64,000 bases of DNA, taken from Flavobacteriaceae bacterium UBA3356 (GTDB lineage: Bacteria; Bacteroidota; Bacteroidia; Flavobacteriales; Flavobacteriaceae). A program made the position numbers and the translations under genes. This document shows positions 8,267 to 17,242 of this stretch, piece after piece. Numbering within the stretch: position 1 is the stretch's first letter; each line of letters opens with the position of its first letter. A model generated the notes under the pieces. It was not told the DNA's origin. It worked only from the letters and a program-made list of their open reading frames with translations, and did not search any database. Location of the stretch: NCBI GenBank assembly GCA_002360635.1, contig DEQW01000001.1:351689-415688 (forward strand), given 5' to 3'.

Positions 8267-9790
8267 CTAAAAGAAACCTAACTTTTTCTTATCATAGGAA
8301 ATCAGCATATTTTTGGTTTGTCGATAATGATCGAGCATCATTTTGTGGTTTTCACGACCAATCCCAGATTTTTTATAGCCTCCAAAAGGCGCGTGTGCCG
8401 GATATGCATGATAGTTGTTCACCCATACTCTGCCCGCTTTCACTTCTCTTGAAATTTGATATGCTTGATGCATATCGCGTGTCCAAACACCAGCTCCTAG
8501 ACCATACAATGTGTCATTTGCAATTTCGATAGCATCTGCTTCATTTTTAAAACTTGTAACACATACTACAGGACCGAAAATTTCTTCTTGAAATACGCGC
8601 ATCTTGTTATTTCCTTTGAAGATGGTAGGCTTTATATAATACCCACCTTCTAAGCCTTCGTTATAGGCAGACTCACCTCCGGTAAGAACTTCACAACCTT
8701 CTTCTTTACCAATATCTAAATAGTTTAAAATTTTCTCGTATTGATCATTAGAGGCTTGCGCTCCCATCATCGTTTCTGGATCTAAAGGATGACCAATTTT
8801 AATAGCTTTGGTACGTTCTACTACGCGCTCCATAAATTCATCGAAAATACTTTCTTCAACTAAAATTCGGGATGGACAGGTACATACTTCACCTTGATTA
8901 AAGGCAAAAAGAACAGCTCCTTCAATAGCTTTATCAAGAAAATCATCATCTTGATCCATCACACTTTTAAAGAATATATTTGGTGATTTGCCTCCTAATT
9001 CCAATGTAACAGGAATTATGTTCTTGGAAGCATACTGCATAATCATTTGGCCTGTGGTAGTTTCACCCGTAAAAGCAATTTTATTAATGCGCGAACTAGA
9101 AGCCAGTGGTTTTCCTGCCTCAAGACCAAATCCATTTATAATATTTAAAACGCCATCTGGAACGACATCTTGAATTAATTCAGCCAAAATCATAATTCCC
9201 ACTGGGGTTTGTTCGGCTGGTTTTAGTATTACACAATTACCAGCTGCCAAAGCAGGAGCTAACTTCCAAGCTGCCATTAAAATTGGAAAGTTCCACGGGA
9301 TAATTTGACCAACAACACCCAAAGGCTCCCAAATATTTAATGAAACAGTGTTTGCGTCCAATTCGCTGGCGCCACCTTCTTCCGCTCTAATTACGCCCGC
9401 AAAATACCTAAAGTGATCTACTGCCAACGGTAAATCTGCATTGGTTGTTTCACGAATAGGCTTTCCATTATCCCAGGTTTCGGCTCGTGCTAAGGTTTCA
9501 ATATTTGCTTCAATAATGTCGGCAATTTTTAAAAGTACATTGCTTCGTTCGGTTGCAGAGGTTCTATTCCAAGTTTTAGCGGCTTCCCAAGCAGCATCTA
9601 ACGCTTTATTCACATCTTCTTTTGTAGATCGCGCTACTTTTGTAAATGAATTTCCATCTACGGGGGAAATACTTTCAAAATATTCTCCCTTTACAGGTTT
9701 TTCCCACTTTCCACCAATAAAATTATCGTATGTATCTTTAAATTGTGGTCGTTCAATGGCTTTTCCTTTTTCAGTTTTTATATCGCTCAT
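8267..9790 (-). CDS. NAD(P)-dependent aldehyde dehydrogenase (AldB/ExaC-like)
   Basis: A full-length 507-residue aldehyde dehydrogenase that oxidises aldehydes to acids. Seen in the sequence: PWNFP with Asn167, the general base Glu264 in TLELGGKSPN, and the nucleophile Cys303 in GEVCTCPSR, followed two residues later by another cysteine, which is characteristic of the acetaldehyde dehydrogenase/ExaC group. The N-terminus is that of the same group. Association with DUF779 and a divergent AraC-type regulator supports acetaldehyde or another short-chain aldehyde as substrate, though this is inferred from related operons. The 149-bp intergenic region towards the regulator is where control is expected. 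Confidence 0.9.
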   Translation of the reverse strand: MSDIKTEKGKAIERPQFKDTYDNFIGGKWEKPVKGEYFESISPVDGNSFTKVARSTKEDVNKALDAAWEAAKTWNRTSATERSNVLLKIADIIEANIETLARAETWDNGKPIRETTNADLPLAVDHFRYFAGVIRAEEGGASELDANTVSLNIWEPLGVVGQIIPWNFPILMAAWKLAPALAAGNCVILKPAEQTPVGIMILAELIQDVVPDGVLNIINGFGLEAGKPLASSSRINKIAFTGETTTGQMIMQYASKNIIPVTLELGGKSPNIFFKSVMDQDDDFLDKAIEGAVLFAFNQGEVCTCPSRILVEESIFDEFMERVVERTKAIKIGHPLDPETMMGAQASNDQYEKILNYLDIGKEEGCEVLTGGESAYNEGLEGGYYIKPTIFKGNNKMRVFQEEIFGPVVCVTSFKNEADAIEIANDTLYGLGAGVWTRDMHQAYQISREVKAGRVWVNNYHAYPAHAPFGGYKKSGIGRENHKMMLDHYRQTKNMLISYDKKKLGFF

Positions 9791-9918
9791 AATTATAAAC
9801 TTTTAGATATTATTTTGTGAATTACTTAATTTTAATAAAGATATTTTATTATATTATCAGTTAATTGAACAATTCTATTGAATACTAACACATTTCTATT
9901 TTTTAAGATTTTTACTCA

Positions 9919-9926
9919 TATTTTTG
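9919..9926 (+). promoter_or_regulatory. -7 box upstream of the AraC-type regulator
   Basis: TATTTTTG matches the Bacteroidota -7 consensus TAnnTTTG, 13 nt before the ATG at 9940. No convincing -33 element was found. Confidence 0.4.
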
Positions 9927-9939
9927 TGTAATATTGATT

Positions 9940-10857
9940 ATGAATCATTCCTTAGCAAGACATAAAGAGAGTCGGAAAATTTTCACCTTGGTTGAAAACA
10001 GAACAACTTATAATGCCGAATATTCTGAATTAAATATTTTTGAAACACACAAAGTAGCAGAACGTGTTTCGCTTACGTTCGATTTTCCTGTTATTGCCAG
10101 TATGCTTACAGGAAAAAAAATAATGCACCTTAGTGATATTCCTGAATTCGACTTTCTTCCCGGCGAGTCAGTGGTTATGCCGGCTAATAAGGAAATGGTT
10201 ATTGACTTTCCCATTGCTACTAAAAGCAGTCCTACACAGTGTTTAGCACTCGGGATTGACCCTGAAAAAATAAACGAAGTTGCCTTAAAGTTTAACCAAC
10301 AAGTTGAAATTGAAAACGAAAACAACAACTGGAACCTGGAAGAAGGTATCGCTTCTCATCTTACCAATCAAATTGAAGTAAATTACCTTATTGATAGATT
10401 GGTGAATACATTTACTGAAAATTCTTCATCTAAAGATGTGTTGTTAGATTTAATGATTCAAGAGCTGATTATCCGTCTGCTTCAAACAAAAGCCAAATTC
10501 AGTATTTTAAATGACCACTTAGAAATTTTTAGCGATACTCGTATTGGCTCTGTAGTAAAATACATCAAGGAAAACTTAACCAACAAAAACATTAGCGTGG
10601 ACACCTTAGCCGAAAAGGCATATATGAGTACGTCTAATTTTCACAAAAAGTTCAAAAATACTTTAGGCGTTTCGCCAATAGATTTTATGAATTCAGAAAA
10701 GATAAAGTTTGCAAAAAGGTTAATGAAAAAAAATAAGACTATGCTTATTTCAGAAATTGCTTTTAAATCTGGATTTAATAATGTGAGTTATTTTAACCGG
10801 CAGTTTAAAAAATTAGAGCTGATGACCCCGCAGCAGTTTCGACTTTCTATTCACTAA
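9940..10857 (+). CDS. AraC family transcriptional regulator
   Basis: A 305-residue regulator. The N-terminal ~190 residues resemble the AraC_N type domain found in regulators beside aldehyde/alcohol dehydrogenases; the C-terminal ~100 residues (from about GSVVKYIKENL) form the two helix-turn-helix AraC domain, with the signature ISEIAFKSGFNNVSYFNRQFKK near the end, split here as two parts of that motif. I prefer ATG 9940 to the TTG two codons upstream because it starts MNHSLARHKE and fits the spacing to the -7 box. It is divergent from the aldehyde dehydrogenase and is the obvious candidate to activate it in response to an aldehyde or alcohol. Confidence 0.85.
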   Translation: MNHSLARHKESRKIFTLVENRTTYNAEYSELNIFETHKVAERVSLTFDFPVIASMLTGKKIMHLSDIPEFDFLPGESVVMPANKEMVIDFPIATKSSPTQCLALGIDPEKINEVALKFNQQVEIENENNNWNLEEGIASHLTNQIEVNYLIDRLVNTFTENSSSKDVLLDLMIQELIIRLLQTKAKFSILNDHLEIFSDTRIGSVVKYIKENLTNKNISVDTLAEKAYMSTSNFHKKFKNTLGVSPIDFMNSEKIKFAKRLMKKNKTMLISEIAFKSGFNNVSYFNRQFKKLELMTPQQFRLSIH

Positions 10858-10858
10858 A

Positions 10859-12349
10859 TTAAGCCCTACTCAACAAGCTTTTAAAAAACACAAAGCCAAA
10901 GCCCACAAAAAGCATCAAGTGAAACGGAAAAAGACCAAAATCACCGTCTTCTTTTCCTACCACAAAAGCACTGTACATTCCAAAAGCGAAATAGAGCATT
11001 AAAATGCCTTCAACAATAGTGTTAGCTGAAAAATTCTTGGTCAGGTACTTGTTTTCTTTCCAACTTTCCTTCAATGTGGAAATATTAAATTTTGGTGTTC
11101 TTATAAAGTCACTTTTCTTCCCAAAATGACCTTCCAACACAGCTAGGGAATTATGCACTGAAAAACCCATAGCCACAGAAAAGAATGTAAAGAACATCCC
11201 AATATATCTCAGGAAGTTTTTAAATCCGCCGCCATGAATTTTTGAATACGTGAGCCAATAACACATAAAAAAGATAACCGTACTAAAGGCAAAACCCGCC
11301 AACACATAAAATACAACCGCCCATTCGGGGTGTGCTGCCTTTATGTACAACATCGGCACACTTAAAATGGCCACAGTCAATATCAATAAAAACATGCTGC
11401 TGTTCAACAAATGAAAGAAGCTATGGAACTTTGTTTTCCAAGAAACGGAAGGGTCTTTTAATAATCTCAAATAGAGTTTCTGAAAGTTTTCAGCAGCACC
11501 TTTATTCCATCGAAATTGCTGTGATTTTGCAGCACTGATCACCACGGGAAGCTCAGCCGGCGTTTCTACATCTTCCAAGTATTTAAATTTCCATTTTTTA
11601 AGTTGAGCACGGTAACTTAGATCCAAGTCTTCTGTTAAGGTATCACCTTCCCAATTCCCTGCATCGATAATACACGTTTTGCGCCAAATACCAGCGGTAC
11701 CGTTAAAATTGATAAAATGGTTTCCAAAATTTCGCCCTACTTGTTCTAAAACAAAGTGAAAATCGAGCGCAAAGGCTTGTATTTTTGTAAGGAGCGAATA
11801 GTTTCTATTAATGTGTCCCCAACGGGTTTGTACCACGCCAATTTTTTCGTCTTTAAAATAAGGAACGGTTTTTTGTAACCAGTCTTTCTTCGGAAGAAAA
11901 TCAGCATCAAAAATGGCAATAAACTCTCCTTTTGCGGTTTTCAACCCTTCTTTTAATGCTCCAGCTTTAAAGCCAGAACGCACTTCCCTACTCATCTGTT
12001 TAATATCTAATCCAGATTCTTGTAGTTTTTTTATGTGAGCAGCAGTGGCTTGAAAAGACTCATCGGTTGAGTCGTCTAACACTTGAATCTCTAACTTGTC
12101 TTTTGGATATTCTAATTCCGCAATATTATTCAGCAGACGTTCCATAACATACAGCTCGTTATACACGGGCAATTGAATGGTTACAAACGGAATTTCTTCA
12201 GGTTTTGAAAAATCGAAAACAGGATCAACATCTTTTTTCTTCTTGGCTTTTAAGTAATTGACAAACAAATTAAGCTGTGCCATTGCATACAAAAAGATGA
12301 GTAGCAATGCTATGGAATAAATTACAACGATGCTTATTTCGAGTATCAT
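10859..12349 (-). CDS. Membrane-bound GT2 glycosyltransferase, cellulose-synthase-like
   Basis: A 496-residue processive-type GT2 enzyme. One membrane helix precedes the catalytic domain (residues ~3-28) and about four follow it (~310-400 and ~445-495). Catalytic motifs: DDSTD near 92, DAD at 148-150, TED at 239-241 and QQFRW at 277-281, the last being typical of enzymes that make linear polymers or transfer to a lipid. The substrate may be a UDP- or GDP-sugar; product unknown. Its ATG overlaps the stop of the upstream GT2 gene by 4 nt (ATGA), so the two are coupled. It converges with the AraC gene with one base between stops. Confidence 0.85.
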   Translation of the reverse strand: MILEISIVVIYSIALLLIFLYAMAQLNLFVNYLKAKKKKDVDPVFDFSKPEEIPFVTIQLPVYNELYVMERLLNNIAELEYPKDKLEIQVLDDSTDESFQATAAHIKKLQESGLDIKQMSREVRSGFKAGALKEGLKTAKGEFIAIFDADFLPKKDWLQKTVPYFKDEKIGVVQTRWGHINRNYSLLTKIQAFALDFHFVLEQVGRNFGNHFINFNGTAGIWRKTCIIDAGNWEGDTLTEDLDLSYRAQLKKWKFKYLEDVETPAELPVVISAAKSQQFRWNKGAAENFQKLYLRLLKDPSVSWKTKFHSFFHLLNSSMFLLILTVAILSVPMLYIKAAHPEWAVVFYVLAGFAFSTVIFFMCYWLTYSKIHGGGFKNFLRYIGMFFTFFSVAMGFSVHNSLAVLEGHFGKKSDFIRTPKFNISTLKESWKENKYLTKNFSANTIVEGILMLYFAFGMYSAFVVGKEDGDFGLFPFHLMLFVGFGFVFFKSLLSRA

Positions 12350-13041
12350 TTTTTAAAACTATATTTAAAGATCCAACTTAGGATTTTTACGCCGGCAAAG
12401 ATAGCACCTTTTACGGTTCCTGAAACTTTTGACACTCCTATTCTATTTCTATATTTCACGGGTATCTCTCTATAGGAATAGTTTCGTTTTAAAGCCTTTA
12501 ATTGCATCTCTACAGTCCATCCGTATGTTTTATCATCCATATTTAGAAGAAGCAATTTATCATACTTTATAGCACGAAACGGCCCTAGATCTGTAAATTT
12601 TGAATTAAAGAAAAGCCTCATTAAAGAGGTTGCTAACCAATTTCCAAACTTCTGCGGAAACGTCATAGACCCGTCTTCTCTTAATTCTTTTACTCTAGCC
12701 CCAATTACAAAATCGATATCGTCTTCAATAATAGGTGCAACAATTTTTGAAAGCTCTTCCGGATAGTCACTATAATCACCATCCAAAAAGACAACAATAT
12801 CAGGTTTAGGATTTTGTCGGGCAATGTGGTCCATTCCTTTCAAACAAGCGTAACCATATCCTCTTTTTTCTTCGGAAAGAACTGTAGCGCCAGCTTTTTT
12901 TGCAACCGTTTCAGTGTCATCTGTAGAGTTATTACTAACAACAATGATTTCTGAAACTTCTTTAGGAATATCACCAATCACCTTGGCAATGGAATCGGCT
13001 TCGTTAAAGGCCGGAATAATAACTTTTATAATTGGAGGCAT
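12346..13041 (-). CDS. GT2 glycosyltransferase, DPM1/polyprenyl-phosphate type
   Basis: A 231-residue soluble GT2 enzyme with PAFNEADSI near the N-terminus, the metal-binding DGD at 87-89 and the extended GT2 fold through residue ~205, followed by a short amphipathic or membrane-associating end. The pattern resembles dolichyl/undecaprenyl-phosphate sugar synthases and their homologues. It may supply a lipid-linked sugar for the membrane GT2 with which it overlaps by 4 nt; that is inference from gene order. It lies 68 nt downstream of the polyferredoxin gene on the same strand. Confidence 0.8.
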   Translation of the reverse strand: MPPIIKVIIPAFNEADSIAKVIGDIPKEVSEIIVVSNNSTDDTETVAKKAGATVLSEEKRGYGYACLKGMDHIARQNPKPDIVVFLDGDYSDYPEELSKIVAPIIEDDIDFVIGARVKELREDGSMTFPQKFGNWLATSLMRLFFNSKFTDLGPFRAIKYDKLLLLNMDDKTYGWTVEMQLKALKRNYSYREIPVKYRNRIGVSKVSGTVKGAIFAGVKILSWIFKYSFKK

Positions 13042-13109
13042 TGTTGTTTTTTGAAGTTGCGAAGATGAGTAAATTTAACAGTTATACAAACCATACTGTG
13101 TAATGAACA

Positions 13110-15011
13110 CTATTTCTCATTTACATATTCCATTAAATCGACATCGTTCCCTAACAACACTTCATTCCCTTCAATACGTCCTTTTCTTGGGCCATCTTCC
13201 AGTTTTAAAACACCGCGAGGGCAAACAGCAGAACAAATTCCGCAGCCTACACACGAGCTTCGAACAATGTTTTCGCCTTTTTGAGCGTAGGCTTTTACAT
13301 CGATTCCCATTTCGCAATAGGTAGAACAGTTGCCGCAAGAGATACATTGCCCGCCATTTGTGGTAATTCTAAAACGTGAAAATAAGCGTTGCTGAAACCC
13401 TAAAATTGCAGCCATAGGACAGCCAAAACGACACCAAACACGATTTCCGAAGATAGGATAAAAACCAACACCAATAACACCGCTAAACATGGCTCCAATT
13501 AAGAACCCATAGGTTTGACGCAATTCGTAAGCATTAAAGAAAAATAGTTTTCCAGGTGTACTGAAATATGTGAACAATAAAATAGATGTCACCACTACAA
13601 AATATCCAATAGCACCATATTTAGCGTCTTTTGCTAATTGTTCTCTTCTGAACAACATAACACCGCCAAACACCAGAGTTAACAACCCAATAACAAACCA
13701 AATGAAAAACTCTTTCGAAATCCAAAGGTTGTCGAAAAATGAAGTTTCTACTCCATCGTTGATTGTTATATATTCTTTTGAAGCAGAATCTACTAATAAT
13801 GAAGCGCTCAATCCGCTTTTTAATCGAGTAAGGGCAATTTCATTTTCAGTTTCAGAAATAACATGAAAGGGAATGTTGATTCCTTCTGTTGTTTCTAAAA
13901 CCGGTGCTTTTTTTGACTCGGCTTTATTGATAAAAATAACCTGACTCGCTTTTGCTTTTTGAGCTGCCAAAATACGTTCGTTAATAGGCTTCCCATCTGG
14001 GTCGCTCATCAAAACAGTTTTATTTTCAAGTCCGCTCCATTCACTTATAGATTGCGATTCGTTTCCTTGTAAATAACTAAACACAACCGCGGTGGTCATT
14101 ACCGTTACAAAAACCACTACACTATGTACCACCCAACGTTCCACTTTCCAAGCAACCATACGTTTATCGGAAAGATGGCGAAACGGATCTCCTGCAGTTT
14201 CAGCTAGACCACCACAACCGCAAACCCACGAACAGTACCATCTTTTCCCGTATTTATAGGTTAAAATAGGTGTGATTACAAAAATGGAAAGAATTCCGAA
14301 GATGAGCATAATCAGCCCTACATCGCCAGCACTTAAAAACTCATCTATTTTATAACCTGCAAAGAGCTCATAATTAAGTGGCCAAATATTTTTAAAATCG
14401 TAATACGGCTGGTTTAAACGAACCAATATTTCAGGAATTACAAATGCAAAACTTAACTGAAAGAACATCACCGAAAACGTTCTAATAACTTCATATCGGT
14501 TATGACGGTATTTCCAAATAAATTTTATTCCGAAGGCTAAAATCGCCAAGGTATAAAGCGTTCCGTATAAAAACCATTGACTTGCTGGGTTGCCACTTAA
14601 AAATTTGCTCAACGGATCGAATAATGAAATTACTCCTGTATTATCACCGTCTTTAACCAAACCTAGATACTGCGGAAACCAATACAACGCCACATAAAAT
14701 AAGGTTAATGTGATACCTAATATCCAACCCCAGAATCCACGAGAAGAAAGTGATTTAAAATACACGCCATTATTTTTTATACCCGCGAGTTTGGTCAAAT
14801 ATTCTGCCCTAGCAAACCAAATGGTCCCCGCAGCAATAGCGAGTAATGAAACACTTAACCATAATGTTTTATTTGGAAAATTGACATTAAACAATGCTAT
14901 AAATAGAACTAACAGACCAGCTAAACCTATAAAGCTTGCTATTTTTTGTTGGGTATTAATTGTTTTTGGCGGTTCGCCTGTTAGGCTCATATTACGTTGA
15001 AAAGTACTCAT
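13110..15011 (-). CDS. Membrane polyferredoxin, NapH/NosR/CcoG-like
   Basis: A 633-residue membrane protein with about eight or more predicted helices. An early membrane-proximal cysteine cluster (CSWVCGC, residue ~260) and a second (CRFGCP, ~540) match the CxxxCP motifs of NapH/NosR proteins. Near the C-terminus are two [4Fe-4S] ferredoxin motifs: Cys556, 559, 562, 566 and Cys587, 590, 593, 597. An extracytoplasmic segment of ~100 residues sits between the two helix groups. Such proteins pass electrons across or along the inner membrane. It begins 3 nt after the FAD oxidoreductase gene ends, so the flavoprotein probably donates to or accepts from it. No nos, nap or cbb3 genes are in view, so the terminal partner is unknown. 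Confidence 0.8.
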   Translation of the reverse strand: MSTFQRNMSLTGEPPKTINTQQKIASFIGLAGLLVLFIALFNVNFPNKTLWLSVSLLAIAAGTIWFARAEYLTKLAGIKNNGVYFKSLSSRGFWGWILGITLTLFYVALYWFPQYLGLVKDGDNTGVISLFDPLSKFLSGNPASQWFLYGTLYTLAILAFGIKFIWKYRHNRYEVIRTFSVMFFQLSFAFVIPEILVRLNQPYYDFKNIWPLNYELFAGYKIDEFLSAGDVGLIMLIFGILSIFVITPILTYKYGKRWYCSWVCGCGGLAETAGDPFRHLSDKRMVAWKVERWVVHSVVVFVTVMTTAVVFSYLQGNESQSISEWSGLENKTVLMSDPDGKPINERILAAQKAKASQVIFINKAESKKAPVLETTEGINIPFHVISETENEIALTRLKSGLSASLLVDSASKEYITINDGVETSFFDNLWISKEFFIWFVIGLLTLVFGGVMLFRREQLAKDAKYGAIGYFVVVTSILLFTYFSTPGKLFFFNAYELRQTYGFLIGAMFSGVIGVGFYPIFGNRVWCRFGCPMAAILGFQQRLFSRFRITTNGGQCISCGNCSTYCEMGIDVKAYAQKGENIVRSSCVGCGICSAVCPRGVLKLEDGPRKGRIEGNEVLLGNDVDLMEYVNEK

Positions 15012-15014
15012 AGG

Positions 15015-16322
15015 TTATGCGGTTACAGGTTGTTGGTTTTTATAAGCTGAAAGAATCTCTTTTTCATATTTTCTATAGAATTCAGGATCGAAATTGGCTT
15101 GTTTTAAATTTTGCATCACATAATCTACATCTCGTTTTTCATTCAGCCAACGGTCAAAAACTTCGTGACGCATTCGTATTCCGAAGGTATTTATCCCCAA
15201 AAACAGCCTGCTTTCTTTATGGTAAGAAATGGTAACGGCTCGTAAATCACTCTTACATTTCCAATGAAATTGCGCTTCAGAATCCTTTCTTCTTCGTTTA
15301 GGTTGCACCCAACCGTAAGTTTGATATTCAATATCGAAAAATTTGGCGCTGTTAAACCAGTTTCCGGGATTATATTCCCAAGGATTGCCGCAGATAGTTT
15401 GAGCTAATGTTTCTCCCATAATTCTTCCGGTATACCAAACAGCTTCTACTGGTGGACGATTTCCAATTGGCTCCCGCTGTTGTGCACAATCGCCAATAGC
15501 ATAGACGTCTTTTATATTGGTTTCCAATTTTCGATTTACTAAAATGCCTATATCGGTTTCAATTCCTGAATCTTTTAAGAAGGAAATATTCGGTTTTACT
15601 CCCGTGGTAATTCCAACAACGTTACATGGTATTTCTTCGCCAGTTTCTTTTACAACAACTGCACGTACATTTCCGTTTTCATCACCCAGAATTTTATCGA
15701 GATTGGTTTCGTGACGAATATCAACGCCGTGCGATTGAATGTGGCGTGACAGCATTTCGGCCTCAGGTTTTGGTAAAGCACTAGTCCAAAAAGCATCTTC
15801 TCGAACTAACATAGTCACTTCAATTCCCCGTGTGCGGAGCATTTCGGCCATTTCTACGCCTATTAATCCGCCGCCTACTATAACCGCACTTGGGCACTCT
15901 TTTTTATTGGGTGCGTTTTTTTCCAGTTTTTCTAAATCTTGTTTTGTCACCAACCCTTGCACACCGTTTAAATCTAGACCTTCCCACCCAAAAGTATTGG
16001 TAGTTGAACCAGAAGCAATAATCAATTTATCGTATTGCATGGTGCCACCTTCTGCAAAATGAAGCGTTTTAGCATTGGTAGCGACTTTCTCTACGTACGC
16101 ATTTTTAAGATTTAAATCGTTTTTCTTCCAAAAATAACTTTCATAGGGTTCAATGTCCCACCAACGCATATGCCCCATATAGACATACATCAATGCTGTA
16201 CGGGAAAAGAAATAATCTGCTTCAGCAGAAATGAGTGTGATTTTTTTATCGGATTGCTTTCGGATATGACGAGCTGCCGTGACGCCCGCAATGCCATTAC
16301 CAATAATAACGATGTGTTCCAT
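15015..16322 (-). CDS. FAD/NAD(P)-dependent oxidoreductase
   Basis: A 435-residue flavoprotein of the rubredoxin/nitrite reductase-subunit type. FAD-binding GNGIAG begins at residue 8, a second Rossmann motif GGGLIGVEMAE lies near 148, and the FAD-contacting YAIGDCAQ is near 270. An extra C-terminal region (~330-435) rich in aromatic and basic residues is not part of the minimal fold. It is the first gene of an apparent operon with the membrane polyferredoxin 3 nt downstream, suggesting NAD(P)H-linked electron transfer into the membrane. The ATG at 16322 gives the FAD motif at the usual distance from the N-terminus. Confidence 0.85.
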   Translation of the reverse strand: MEHIVIIGNGIAGVTAARHIRKQSDKKITLISAEADYFFSRTALMYVYMGHMRWWDIEPYESYFWKKNDLNLKNAYVEKVATNAKTLHFAEGGTMQYDKLIIASGSTTNTFGWEGLDLNGVQGLVTKQDLEKLEKNAPNKKECPSAVIVGGGLIGVEMAEMLRTRGIEVTMLVREDAFWTSALPKPEAEMLSRHIQSHGVDIRHETNLDKILGDENGNVRAVVVKETGEEIPCNVVGITTGVKPNISFLKDSGIETDIGILVNRKLETNIKDVYAIGDCAQQREPIGNRPPVEAVWYTGRIMGETLAQTICGNPWEYNPGNWFNSAKFFDIEYQTYGWVQPKRRRKDSEAQFHWKCKSDLRAVTISYHKESRLFLGINTFGIRMRHEVFDRWLNEKRDVDYVMQNLKQANFDPEFYRKYEKEILSAYKNQQPVTA

Positions 16323-16464
16323 AGAATGAAAAGTGTTGCGTTTAGGTCGTATTTAAATGTACGGAATTACACGCAAACAGGTTTAGAATGTACTATTTTA
16401 AAATAAAAACAATCTTCCTGTAAGTATTTCTGAAACCAAACCGACTTACCTTTCGTAAATTAAT

Positions 16465-17184
16465 ATGATGAAATATACCTTATTTATTTTAACAACTGCA
16501 TTGTTTTTAAGCACTTCAAATAGTTTTTCTCAATCAACAGAAGCATTTTTTAACACTGCTGATACATTTTTTAAAACCTATGTTTTCAATGGAAAAATTG
16601 ATTATAAAAGCATTGAAAAAAACCCTGAACAGTTAAATGAATTACTGGATCAGGCCGCAAACATTTCGGTTTCAATTTCCGAAGCAAAAGAATATCAAGC
16701 CTTTTGGATCAATACTTATAACCTTGCTGTTATAAAAGGAGTTATTGATAACTACCCTATTGATTCCCCTTTAGATAAAGATGGTTTTTTTGATAGCATA
16801 AAATATAATTTAGGTGGAACATCGCTTACGCTAAACGATATTGAAAACAAGAAACTCCGCGCCAATTTTGACGAACCTCGCTTTCATTTTGTATTGGTTT
16901 GCGGGGCAAAAGGGTGTCCGCCAATTATTGCCGAAGCCTATAAACCTTCAAAATTAGAGGAACAATTACAGCAACAAACGGTAAAGGCGCTGAACAATCC
17001 ATCATTCATTAAAGTTTCAGAAAATGAAGTCGCTATTTCTGAAATTTTTAAATGGTATAAAGAGGATTTTGTAAAAAATGGGCAAACAGAAATTGACTTT
17101 TTAAACCGTTTCCGAAAAGAAAAAATTCCTTCCAGTTTTAAAGTCTCTTATTACCCCTACAATTGGCAATTAAACCAAAAGTAA
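16465..17184 (+). CDS. DUF547 protein, exported
   Basis: 239 residues with a cleavable signal peptide ending near NSFSQ (~23), so probably periplasmic. The DUF547 core is clear: AFWINTYNLAVI and HFVLVCGAKGCPPI. The family has conserved His and Cys residues in the second motif, but no proven activity that I can cite. Two consecutive ATG codons open the gene; either may be used. It is divergent from the FAD oxidoreductase and 58 nt upstream of the GH113-like gene. A second DUF547 protein lies at 19633-20436. Confidence 0.8.
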   Translation: MMKYTLFILTTALFLSTSNSFSQSTEAFFNTADTFFKTYVFNGKIDYKSIEKNPEQLNELLDQAANISVSISEAKEYQAFWINTYNLAVIKGVIDNYPIDSPLDKDGFFDSIKYNLGGTSLTLNDIENKKLRANFDEPRFHFVLVCGAKGCPPIIAEAYKPSKLEEQLQQQTVKALNNPSFIKVSENEVAISEIFKWYKEDFVKNGQTEIDFLNRFRKEKIPSSFKVSYYPYNWQLNQK

Positions 17185-17242
17185 TTAGTACGGTCTAATT
17201 TTTTAAACTATTTTCAGTTTTGAAATAGTTGTCAACCACTCT

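Noticed and set aside
9934..9939. TTG start two codons upstream of the AraC gene
   Set aside because: The ATG at 9940 gives a normal start and a good distance to the -7 box.
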